The notes beneath the pieces are model-generated. The model was not told where the DNA came from. It worked only from the letters and a program-made list of their open reading frames with translations, and searched no databases. A stretch of DNA of 26,115 bases from the NCBI GenBank assembly GCA_902591645.1, contig CACJBM010000024.1, forward strand, positions 1 through 26,115. Reading direction: 5' to 3'. Shown piece by piece: positions 15,431-22,961 of this stretch. Position 1 is the first letter of the stretch; the number at the start of each line of letters is the position of its first letter. The position numbers and the translations under genes were made by a program. Origin of the DNA: an uncultured Verrucomicrobiota bacterium (GTDB taxonomy: Bacteria > Verrucomicrobiota > Verrucomicrobiae > Verrucomicrobiales > DEV007).

Positions 15431-16549
15431 ATGCGAATATTAATTGCTCCAGATAAATTTAAAGGGACCATGAGTGGGTCTGAAGTTGGGGAAGTAATAG
15501 GAAATGTTTTAGGGGAGCATGAATGCCGAATCTTTCCTGTGGCCGATGGGGGAGAGGGGACAGCTGAGATAATTGGCCGTGCCCTCGGAGGGGAGTGGGT
15601 TAAGTCTCAGGTAAAGGGTCCATTGGGTGATCAGGCAGATGCTGGTTTTTTTCTTGTAAGTGATGAGAGCAGTGGTGGTACTGCTGTTATAGAAATGAAT
15701 GCAGCTTCGGGGCTTGATCTTGTTCAGGGTAAGAAGCTAGATCCTTGGGCGGCTTCGACTCATGGCACTGGAGAGTTGATTATTGAGGCTAGAAGCTTTG
15801 GTGTTGATAGGATTGTTTTGGGTATTGGAGGAAGCGCAACAAATGATGGCGGAGCAGGAATGGCGCAGGCTCTGGGAGTTCGTTTTTTTAATGATGAAGG
15901 ATTAGAAATTACTGAGATTCCTGAAAAGTTGATGGAAGTTGATCAGATTTTTCCAGAAATTAGATTGGATCTCCCTGAAATTATCGTTGCCTGTGATGTC
16001 AGAAATCCTCTATTGGGTGAGAATGGAGCTACTTTAGTCTATGGTGAGCAGAAGGGCATCATTCAGAAAGATATGGAAAGGCAAGAAGCTAGGCTGTTGA
16101 GGTTTGCAGATCTTGTGGAATCTGAAATGGGTAGTGCTTACAGAGATGAGCCAGGCGCTGGGGCCGCGGGGGGGTTGGGGTTTGGACTCATGTCTTTTTG
16201 TGAGGCGGAATTGCGATCAGGTTTTGATGTGGTGGCAGAGAGTATAGATTTAGAGAGTGTTATGGCTTCGTATGATTTAATTATAACTGGGGAAGGTTGT
16301 ATGGATTCACAGTCATTGATGGGCAAAGCGCCTTGCGGGGTTGCAAAAATGGCTAGGAAGCTAGGCAAGCCTGTAGTGGCAATATGTGGTCGTGTGCATG
16401 GAAAGGAAGCTCTTGAAAATGATTTTGATGTTATTCTCTCTCTAGTTGATGAAAATACAAATATTGAAGAGTCCATGTCTAATCCTCGGGAAGTTTTAAA
16501 AAACAAGGTTGATTCTTGCCGCCAAATGATTGAGCAATTGGTATCGTGA
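15431..16549 (+). CDS. Glycerate kinase (GarK/GlxK family)
   Basis: Phosphorylates D-glycerate with ATP, feeding glyoxylate, serine or sugar-acid breakdown into glycolysis; characterised E. coli relatives make 2-phosphoglycerate. The 372-residue product begins MRILIAPDKFKGTMSGSEV, the family opening, and carries the signature GIGGSATNDGGAGMAQALG at 131-149. PGAGAAGGLGFG and ITGEGCMDSQSLMGKAP follow in the C-terminal part in the normal order. It starts 38 bases after holB and its final four bases overlap the fabD start, so it belongs to the same run. The tie to housekeeping genes suggests constitutive use rather than a dedicated sugar-acid operon. Whether it is garK or glxK cannot be settled, so no symbol is given. 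Confidence 0.93.
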   Translation: MRILIAPDKFKGTMSGSEVGEVIGNVLGEHECRIFPVADGGEGTAEIIGRALGGEWVKSQVKGPLGDQADAGFFLVSDESSGGTAVIEMNAASGLDLVQGKKLDPWAASTHGTGELIIEARSFGVDRIVLGIGGSATNDGGAGMAQALGVRFFNDEGLEITEIPEKLMEVDQIFPEIRLDLPEIIVACDVRNPLLGENGATLVYGEQKGIIQKDMERQEARLLRFADLVESEMGSAYRDEPGAGAAGGLGFGLMSFCEAELRSGFDVVAESIDLESVMASYDLIITGEGCMDSQSLMGKAPCGVAKMARKLGKPVVAICGRVHGKEALENDFDVILSLVDENTNIEESMSNPREVLKNKVDSCRQMIEQLVS

Positions 16550-17478
16550 AAAAATCTATCGTTCTTTTATTTGCAGGCCAAGGGGCTCAAGAAGTGGGTA
16601 TGGGATATTCTTTATCTGAGACTTATTCTGAGGTTAAAGAAATTATAGCAACGGCAGATGAGGAGTTGGGGGTTGAACTTTCGGAGGTAATGTTTACTGG
16701 TCCGAACGATAAGCTGACTCAAACTTCATGGTGCCAGCCTGCTTTGTATTTGCATGGTTTAGCGTGTTGGGAAATGCTAAAAAAAAACTGCCCTTCTTTA
16801 AATCCTGTAGCTGCAGCTGGATTGTCATTAGGTGAATTTACAGCATATTCAGCGGCAGGATCATTCAGTTTTTTAGATGGATTAAAGTTGGTGGCGAAGA
16901 GGGGGAAGTTCATGGATGAGGCATGCGCTATGACGGATGGATCAATGGCAGCTATCATAGGGGGTGATGAAGGATCTGTGCGAGATCTTGCTAAGGAATA
17001 TGATGTTGACGTGGCAAATTTAAATGCTCCTGGGCAGATAGTGATTTCCGGCTCTCGGGATAATATTCTTTCTGCCGTCAATAAAGTGAAGGATTTTGGA
17101 TGCAGGATGGGGAAAGTTCTAGAGGTAGCAGGGGCCTATCACTCTAGATTGATGGCAGGGGCTCAGGACAAGCTAGCTCATGAACTAGGAAGCTTTGACA
17201 TTACTCTGCCGGATTTTCCTGTTATATCGAACGTTGAAGCAAAATCCATTGTGGATACAGGTTCGATTAGAGCCTCTCTTGAGAGGCAAGTGACTGGATC
17301 TGTTCGCTGGTCTGAGTCTATGGAATTTATTTTAGATTCGAGCCCCGAAGTAACTTTCGTTGAATTTAGTCCAAAGCCTGTTTTGGCAGGACTAATGAAC
17401 AGGATTAGCCGTGAAGCGGAAGTTCTAACAGTAAGTGGCCCTGAATCTCTTGAGGAGGTGACAATAGCCCTATCTTAA
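16546..17478 (+). CDS. fabD: Malonyl-CoA:ACP transacylase
   Basis: Transfers malonyl from CoA to acyl carrier protein, the entry step of type II fatty-acid synthesis. The 310-residue product has FAGQGAQEVGMG near the N-terminus, the nucleophile elbow GLSLGEF with S94, and the catalytic histidine H199 in GAYHSRLM, positions close to S92/H201 of the E. coli enzyme. VTGSVRW and FSPKPVLAGL close the fold. The GTG start overlaps the glycerate-kinase stop as GTGA, a coupling arrangement. The usual fab neighbours (fabH, fabG, acpP) are not beside it. It converges on selB with only two bases between the stop codons. The ketosynthase at the window end could use malonyl-ACP from it, but nothing links them directly. 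Confidence 0.96.
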   Translation: MKKSIVLLFAGQGAQEVGMGYSLSETYSEVKEIIATADEELGVELSEVMFTGPNDKLTQTSWCQPALYLHGLACWEMLKKNCPSLNPVAAAGLSLGEFTAYSAAGSFSFLDGLKLVAKRGKFMDEACAMTDGSMAAIIGGDEGSVRDLAKEYDVDVANLNAPGQIVISGSRDNILSAVNKVKDFGCRMGKVLEVAGAYHSRLMAGAQDKLAHELGSFDITLPDFPVISNVEAKSIVDTGSIRASLERQVTGSVRWSESMEFILDSSPEVTFVEFSPKPVLAGLMNRISREAEVLTVSGPESLEEVTIALS

Positions 17479-17480
17479 GG

Positions 17481-19394
17481 TCAATTGAGTGAGCGCAAAT
17501 CACCTTCACGTTTTGTGATTCCCTCCTTATCGAGTCGTTCCAAGAATGGGATTACAATTCTTCGAGTCGTTCCAAGTATCTTACGGATATCTGCAGCAGT
17601 TGATGGCCCGTTGGAGGTTATGAATCTTTTTACTTTTTCTACAGAATCTTCAAAATGAGAGGATAGGAGTATTGCTTTATCGTCTAATTGAATAGCTTCT
17701 CCAGTTTCCAAGAGGAATTGCAGAGCAGATGAATCGTCATCGTTTTTTACTAATTCTTTGGGGTTAGGTGGTTCTAGAGGACTTGAATTAAGGGCATCAC
17801 GTATCCGTTTACCAGCTAATTGTAACTTGTCGGGGAGCCGGGGGCTATGATCCTTTCTTCGAATTATAGTTCCACTCCTGATGTATTCATCGGTTTCTAG
17901 ATCCTCTACTAATATTTCAAAGAGCTTAGGGTCAGGGAGGTGCTTTTTCATGAAACTTCTGAGCATATTAATATCAATGCCGGGAAGTTCTGGGTGTTTG
18001 TTGTGAATTGTATCAATTCTTTTAGAGGCGACCCCTACCAAATTAAGCCACCATTTTTTGTCAAATATCCAAGGCCCTGAGCTTATCGCATCTATTTGTT
18101 CTAGTGCTTGATTAATGTGGGCACTTGAGAAGCATGACTGTGTTAATATTTCAGAAGAGGGGAGGTATTGATCGCGAGTTATAAGAGATTGAAGAAATGA
18201 TTTTACGCAGTTAGTTGATGAGGATCGAGTTTTAAGAAATTCTTTTTGTCCTTGGGATCTATAACTTCGGCGAGGAGGAGTTGGATCTAGGATAGTTCCT
18301 CCGGCAATAGTGAATCGTTTTGACCAGTCTCTTAAGACGAACCGATCTCCTGCGTGAGTGTAAGCCGGTTTGTCTAATCGGATCTCAGCGAGCGCTTGTT
18401 GGCCCGGCTCGAGTTCTATATTATCAAAAAACAATAATTTTCCTGAAATATTAGAGCTGCAGTGGTGAAATCTAATGCGCTGAGCATGATTTATCGGCCC
18501 AGCTTTAGACTCTCTTTTAGTTCTTTCAATTAAGGCATGGATGCGACGAGAAGGTGATCCTATACCCTCAATTGTGACAGTGTCGCCACGTTTGACGCCG
18601 CTCCTAGATTTGTCTTTTCTGATTTCAACGTCAGGGATATTGAGTGCAGTTCTCATGCCGGGCACAGCTTCCGAAACTTCGTGTTGATGATTTTGAATTG
18701 CGCGGATTGTCGTTTCAGATGAGTGCGGCTGAATGATGGCCTTTTGTCCTTTTGTGAATTTGCCTCCAGTCATGGTCCCAGTTATGACTGTTCCTACGCC
18801 TTTAGGCGAAAATACCCGATCCACAGATAGTCTTGGCTTTTGAATGTCAGGAGGAGGGGTGACCTTTCTAATTTCTTGAATTAAAGCCTCTCGTAATTCT
18901 TCAATGCCATCCCCGATGAGTGCGCAAACAGGAATAATCGGAGCATTTTCGAAGACACTACCCTTTAGAGACTCTGAAACCATTTCAGATGAAAATTCAA
19001 TATCATCAACGGAATCGGATTTAGTTAGAGCGACTACAGCGTTGCGAACATTTAAGTATGTTAGAACATGAAGGTGCTCTTCTGACTGGGGCATCCACCC
19101 ATCATCAGCAGCTACGACAAACATTGCTACGTCCACAGAGCCTGCACCAGCGACCATGTTTTTGACGAAGTCAGCATGACCTGGAACATCAATGAGCCCG
19201 AGACTGTATTTTTTTTCAGGGTCCGTAGAGTCATTTAATAAGAGATGAGCGAATCCAAGATCAATCGTCATTCCTCTCGATTGTTCTTCGGGCAATCTGT
19301 CTGGATTGGTTCCGCTCAAAGCTTCAATTAGAGTGCTTTTGCCATGGTCTATGTGCCCAGCAGTCGCAACAATGTAATTACTGGGAGTACTCAT
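17481..19394 (-). CDS. selB: Selenocysteine-specific elongation factor SelB
   Basis: Brings selenocysteyl-tRNA to UGA codons that carry a SECIS hairpin. I take the ATG at 19394, giving 637 residues: it overlaps the stop of the upstream gene as ATGA, and the G domain starts straight after it. G1 is GHIDHGKS (13-20), G3 is DVPGH (69-73) and G4 reads TKSD in place of the commoner NKxD. Translation-factor beta-barrel domains follow (GTVITGTMTGG, then GDRFVLRDWSKRFTIAGG). The last roughly 270 residues are winged-helix modules that bind SECIS RNA, with the final one around GPSTAADIRKILGTTRR. This C-terminal extension separates it from EF-Tu. selA, selC and selD are not in the window, so selenocysteine use by this organism is inferred from selB alone. 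Confidence 0.93.
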   Translation of the reverse strand: MSTPSNYIVATAGHIDHGKSTLIEALSGTNPDRLPEEQSRGMTIDLGFAHLLLNDSTDPEKKYSLGLIDVPGHADFVKNMVAGAGSVDVAMFVVAADDGWMPQSEEHLHVLTYLNVRNAVVALTKSDSVDDIEFSSEMVSESLKGSVFENAPIIPVCALIGDGIEELREALIQEIRKVTPPPDIQKPRLSVDRVFSPKGVGTVITGTMTGGKFTKGQKAIIQPHSSETTIRAIQNHQHEVSEAVPGMRTALNIPDVEIRKDKSRSGVKRGDTVTIEGIGSPSRRIHALIERTKRESKAGPINHAQRIRFHHCSSNISGKLLFFDNIELEPGQQALAEIRLDKPAYTHAGDRFVLRDWSKRFTIAGGTILDPTPPRRSYRSQGQKEFLKTRSSSTNCVKSFLQSLITRDQYLPSSEILTQSCFSSAHINQALEQIDAISSGPWIFDKKWWLNLVGVASKRIDTIHNKHPELPGIDINMLRSFMKKHLPDPKLFEILVEDLETDEYIRSGTIIRRKDHSPRLPDKLQLAGKRIRDALNSSPLEPPNPKELVKNDDDSSALQFLLETGEAIQLDDKAILLSSHFEDSVEKVKRFITSNGPSTAADIRKILGTTRRIVIPFLERLDKEGITKREGDLRSLN

Positions 19395-19966
19395 TTTATC
19401 TGGGATTGCCGAATTAATTCGAGGCTCATTGTACAAATTGGGCAAGAGGCATACGTTAATCCATTTGGTTTTATATTAGTTAAACTATTGGGAGGCTCTG
19501 CTGTTTCCTGAGTCCACCAGTATGACTTTTTGAAATGTTTAGTGTATTTTTTCGGATGTCCAAGTATGCCATTGCTGAGAAGGATTACATGAAGCGATTC
19601 GTGTCGAATGAGCCATTCTGGGATGCTCCCATCTGCATGGGCAAAGTATACAGCAGCCACATTGTCTGATCCTTTCCAAGAAGTGAGGCCTCCTTGGAAT
19701 TTATTGCGGATCTTGGCGACTGGCATGCCTCTCCAGTCTTCATATTTTGCTGATACTGGATCATGTACTTTGATCGCATCACCTTTGAATCTTTTGCCGG
19801 TTTTTTTTTCTAGGTCTCTGATCTGTCCTTTGATCTGTGAAACGAGCCATTGGTTAGGCTTTTCTTTTTCCTTGGGTGCTATAAATGCAGGTTCACTGTA
19901 TGGGCGATGACATCCGGTGAGGATGAATGCAAAAAATAGACCTAAGACTGATATTTTTGATGTCAT
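19391..19966 (-). CDS. Putative HExxH lipoprotein coupled to selB
   Basis: A 191-residue predicted lipoprotein of no family I recognise. The ATG at 19966 is chosen because it gives a compact lipoprotein signal, MTSKISVLGLFFAFILTGC, with C19 as the lipidated residue; a longer reading from 20056 adds 30 residues and hides this signal. HESLH at 122-126 fits the HExxH zinc-protease motif and sits in a hydrophobic stretch (WLIRHESLHVILL), as in real gluzincin helices. The third ligand is not certain; H137, H144 or E154 are candidates. CPIC at 175-178 is a C-x-x-C pair near the C-terminus, able to bind metal or form a disulfide. Its stop shares ATGA with selB, so both are made from one message. Peptidase activity is inference. 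Confidence 0.75.
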   Translation of the reverse strand: MTSKISVLGLFFAFILTGCHRPYSEPAFIAPKEKEKPNQWLVSQIKGQIRDLEKKTGKRFKGDAIKVHDPVSAKYEDWRGMPVAKIRNKFQGGLTSWKGSDNVAAVYFAHADGSIPEWLIRHESLHVILLSNGILGHPKKYTKHFKKSYWWTQETAEPPNSLTNIKPNGLTYASCPICTMSLELIRQSQIK

Positions 19967-20151
19967 TTTAAAAAACAAAAATGGAGCTAACAGTAACACG
20001 AGATTTGATAGTGAAAAGCATTGGAGTTTGATATCATTATTAGTATTAATTAACAATAAGGCTTAGGTGTGAAATTTTCATGATAAGTTTTGTGGTTTAA
20101 ATTAATCGCAAATGCTACTTAAGTTAATTTCAAGGTATCTGTTTTTATTAT
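19967..20151. promoter_or_regulatory. Divergent intergenic region, lipoprotein-selB versus dehydrogenase
   Basis: This 185-base A/T-rich gap must hold promoters for the leftward lipoprotein-selB unit and the rightward dehydrogenase cassette. TTAATTAA occurs near 20046. I could not pick convincing -35/-10 pairs, and neither start has a Shine-Dalgarno. The dehydrogenase ATG is preceded by TTTTTATTAT. Confidence 0.3.
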
Positions 20152-21180
20152 ATGTCTCAGAATGCAGTAGTTAATTTTGCGCCTGATCCAGGCTCTGTTG
20201 AAATTCGTAAAATTGATTGTCCTGAACCGGATTTTGATGATGTTATTATAAATGTTGAAGCCGTTGGAGTTTGTGGAAGTGACATTCATCAGTTGCATTC
20301 TACTCATAGTTGGCCAGTTAATTACCCGGTCGTTCTGGGGCATGAATTTGGCGGTAAGATTACTGAGATAGGAAAAAATGTTGAAGGATGGAGCATCGGT
20401 GACCGTGTCGTTAGTGAAACTGCAGCAGTAATTAATCCTGAAAGCCCCATGTCTCGTAGGGGCTTATATAATCTGGATAAGGACAGGAAGGGCTTTGGAT
20501 ATGGAGTCGATGGAGCAATGACTAACTATGTAAAGGCTCCAGCGCGATGTTTGCATAGAATTCCTAAAGATATTGAAATAGAGTGTGCGGCTCTGACGGA
20601 ACCTTGTTGCGTTGCTTATAATGCGGTGTTTAACAACTCAAGAATTAATTCTGGAGACAGGGTCATTGTTATCGGGCCCGGGCCAATTGGGATATTGTGC
20701 GCTGTCTTTGCAAAGATGAGTGGAGCTGATGTGGTGTTAATTGGTTTAGATTCGGATTCTGATAGATTGGAAGTGGCGCGTTCTGGATTTGGATTAGAGA
20801 CAATGGTTGGGGATGCTACTGAATGGGCGCTTTCCGTTGATGGATTAGGCGCAGATGTTATCATTGATGCCGCAGGTGTAAGCGCATCTTTGAGGACAGC
20901 TATTGATTTGGTCAGACCCATGGGAATCATTACTAAAGTGGGGTGGGGGCCAGAGCCTTTAAACTTTTCTCTAGATCCCTTAGTTCAAAAGAATGTTACT
21001 TTGCAGGGTAGCTTTAGCCATAATTGGCCGATTTGGGAGCGAGTTTTACAATTAATGCATAGTGGTGAACTGGACATTAGTCCGATCATTGGGGGTCAGT
21101 GGGCTTTGAATGAGTGGGACTCAGCCTTTGAGGCAATGCAGTCAGGGAAGGCAGTTAAATCAGTGCTTATTCCAGATTAA
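20152..21180 (+). CDS. Medium-chain alcohol/polyol dehydrogenase without structural zinc
   Basis: A 342-residue MDR-superfamily dehydrogenase of the sorbitol/threonine dehydrogenase type, oxidising a polyol or sugar alcohol with NAD(P). The catalytic zinc site is intact: C41 in VCGSD and H64-E65 in GHEFGG; the E of ALTEPCC is the usual third position. VIVIGPGPIGILCAV is the nucleotide-binding glycine motif. The structural-zinc lobe is altered: where relatives have C-x2-C-x2-C-x7-C, this protein has N95, S98, S101 and D109, while the surrounding residues (ETAAVI before, GLYNL and RKGFGYGVDGAM after) still match the family. So the lobe is kept but cannot hold zinc. It is the first of three catabolic-looking genes; the SDR follows 45 bases later. 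Substrate unknown. Confidence 0.92.
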   Translation: MSQNAVVNFAPDPGSVEIRKIDCPEPDFDDVIINVEAVGVCGSDIHQLHSTHSWPVNYPVVLGHEFGGKITEIGKNVEGWSIGDRVVSETAAVINPESPMSRRGLYNLDKDRKGFGYGVDGAMTNYVKAPARCLHRIPKDIEIECAALTEPCCVAYNAVFNNSRINSGDRVIVIGPGPIGILCAVFAKMSGADVVLIGLDSDSDRLEVARSGFGLETMVGDATEWALSVDGLGADVIIDAAGVSASLRTAIDLVRPMGIITKVGWGPEPLNFSLDPLVQKNVTLQGSFSHNWPIWERVLQLMHSGELDISPIIGGQWALNEWDSAFEAMQSGKAVKSVLIPD

Positions 21181-21225
21181 TATTTTCATTTTTATGAGAA
21201 TGAGGTCGGAGCCAAGAAAGAAATA

Positions 21226-21993
21226 ATGAAACTAAAAAATCAATCATACATTGTAACAGGAAGTTCCATGGGAATAGGGGAATCGATTGCTCGCAGAATA
21301 GTTAAGGAGGGGGGAAGAGTTTTAATTCACGGCTTGGAACCGGACGAAACTAAAGAAGTTGCGCAATCCCTCGGGATGCCTCATTGCGTGGGAGATCTTG
21401 CCTTGCCTGATCATTGTGAAAACGTGGTAAGGACTGCAATAGAGGAATTTGGTCAATTGCATGGAATGGTAAATAATGCGGGAGCAGTTTTGAGGAATCT
21501 TATTGAAGAAACAGACGCGGCTTTTTGGGACACAGTAATGAATGTTAATGCTAGGGCCCCGTTACTATTGATTCGGGCAGCTTTAGAATACTTGGCTGAG
21601 TCCAGAGGCTATGTGGTTAATATCGGTTCGGTGAATGCGTACTCAGGCGAGCCTAACTTGCTTGCATACAGTGCTTCAAAGGGAGCTCTAATGACAATGA
21701 CTCGTAATTTGGGTGACACTTTGCATCGAGACCATGGAGTCAAAGTGAATCAAATTAATCCTGGATGGGTTCTAAGTGATGCTGAAAAACAACGCAAGAT
21801 AGATGAAGGGATGAAAGATGACTGGTTCGAACGTTTGGGGAAAGACGAGGTGCCGAGTGGGAGAATGATAACGACGGACGAGATTGCAGCGACTGCGGTA
21901 CATTTTTTGAGTGATGAGTTTGGTCCGATCAGCGGCCAGGTCATTGAGTTGTCTCAGTTTCCATTCATTGGGAGGAACGCTCCGAAATGTTAA
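21226..21993 (+). CDS. Short-chain dehydrogenase/reductase
   Basis: A 255-residue classical SDR, NAD(P)-dependent. The cofactor motif TGSSMGIG sits at about 11-18, NNAG at about 84-87, and the catalytic YxxxK is Y148/K152 in AYSASKGAL, preceded by the conserved serine in VNIGSVNAYSG. INPGWV downstream is the usual PG segment. It lies between the MDR dehydrogenase and the TIM-barrel protein, all in the same direction with 32-45-base gaps, which suggests that one oxidises and another re-reduces or isomerises a sugar or polyol. AAGAAAGAAATA before the ATG is a weak purine-rich leader. The substrate cannot be read from the sequence. Confidence 0.92.
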   Translation: MKLKNQSYIVTGSSMGIGESIARRIVKEGGRVLIHGLEPDETKEVAQSLGMPHCVGDLALPDHCENVVRTAIEEFGQLHGMVNNAGAVLRNLIEETDAAFWDTVMNVNARAPLLLIRAALEYLAESRGYVVNIGSVNAYSGEPNLLAYSASKGALMTMTRNLGDTLHRDHGVKVNQINPGWVLSDAEKQRKIDEGMKDDWFERLGKDEVPSGRMITTDEIAATAVHFLSDEFGPISGQVIELSQFPFIGRNAPKC

Positions 21994-22026
21994 TTTCAGT
22001 ATTTATGCGAATAGATTAAATAAAGT

Positions 22027-22914
22027 ATGCCAAAATTAGCAGTTTTTCCAAAGGCTTACATGAATGCTTTGTGCGTGGATGGCTCGATGTCCGTTCATGA
22101 ATGGTTGAACATTGCGGAAAGTTTGGATGTTGAAGGGGTCGAATGGTATGCGGGATTTATAGAAAATGAGGAAAGAACTAATTGGGCAAGATTCAAATCA
22201 ATTGCCAATGAAAAGGGATTAGAAATTCCTATGCTATGTTGTTCTCCAGACTTTACTCACCCTGATTCCTCTTTTCGCGAGAAGCAAATAGACAAGGAAA
22301 AGCGATGGATTGATATGGCAGCCGAATTGGGGGCAAGTTTTTGTAGGGTATTGTCAGGTCAGAGGCGGCCTGATGTTTCTATGGGTGAAGGTCTCAAGTA
22401 TGCAGCTGAGTGCATTGAATCTTGCTTAAATTATGCTGAGCAATGTGGGGTCTCTTTGGTAATTGAAAATCATTACAAAGATGATTTTTGGGAATTTCCC
22501 GAATTTGCTCAACACATGGAGGTCTTTTGTGAGCTCGTTGAAATGATTGAGCATCCTCGATTCGGAGTCAATTATGACCCTAGTAACACTTATCTTGCTG
22601 GTGAAGACCCGATTGAGCTCTTGCATCGAGTCAGTGCAAGAGTCAAGACGATGCATGCAAGTGATCGCTATTTAATTGAAGGAAGCTTAGAGGATTTAAG
22701 GGAAGAGGAATGCGGATCGAGTGGGTACGCGAAGAGGCTTCGTCATGGCCAGATCGGAGAAGGTCTTAATGACTATGATTCTATTTTTAGAGAGTTGAGT
22801 AGAGTTCATTTTGATGGATGGATAAGCATAGAAGATGGAGTTGACGGGGTTGACCAACTTCGACGAAGTGTTGATTTTTTAAGAAAAAAAATATCAGATC
22901 ATTTTCCGAACTAG
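22027..22914 (+). CDS. Sugar-phosphate isomerase/epimerase-like TIM barrel
   Basis: A 295-residue protein of the xylose-isomerase-like TIM-barrel family (AP_endonuc_2 superfamily). Metal-ligand positions are visible in order: E in SLVIENHYKDD, D in GVNYDPSNTY, H in KTMHASDRY and E in GWISIEDG. Relatives isomerise or epimerise hexoses, ketoses, inosose or hydroxypyruvate. The length and the metal set are complete, so it should be active. It is the third member of the cassette with the MDR and SDR enzymes, consistent with oxidation-isomerisation of a sugar or cyclitol. The leader before the ATG (ATTAAATAAAGT) has no Shine-Dalgarno. A P450 gene follows 47 bases later, which may or may not share the transcript. 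Confidence 0.88.
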   Translation: MPKLAVFPKAYMNALCVDGSMSVHEWLNIAESLDVEGVEWYAGFIENEERTNWARFKSIANEKGLEIPMLCCSPDFTHPDSSFREKQIDKEKRWIDMAAELGASFCRVLSGQRRPDVSMGEGLKYAAECIESCLNYAEQCGVSLVIENHYKDDFWEFPEFAQHMEVFCELVEMIEHPRFGVNYDPSNTYLAGEDPIELLHRVSARVKTMHASDRYLIEGSLEDLREEECGSSGYAKRLRHGQIGEGLNDYDSIFRELSRVHFDGWISIEDGVDGVDQLRRSVDFLRKKISDHFPN

Positions 22915-22961
22915 TTTGAATGTCACAGTAAAACAATCATTGAGAGAGGCTTTTTTATTAA

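Noticed and set aside
17490..17520. Hairpin AATCAC/GTGATT between fabD and selB as a terminator
   Set aside because: Short stem, long loop and no T-tract; it lies inside the selB coding end.
19320..19393. The UGA stop of the lipoprotein gene read as selenocysteine, given that selB follows
   Set aside because: Reading on gives only a short, unremarkable tail before a new stop, and the ATGA overlap explains the arrangement better.
20119..20343. Leftward open frame across the dehydrogenase start
   Set aside because: It overlaps conserved dehydrogenase motifs on the other strand and has no recognisable features.
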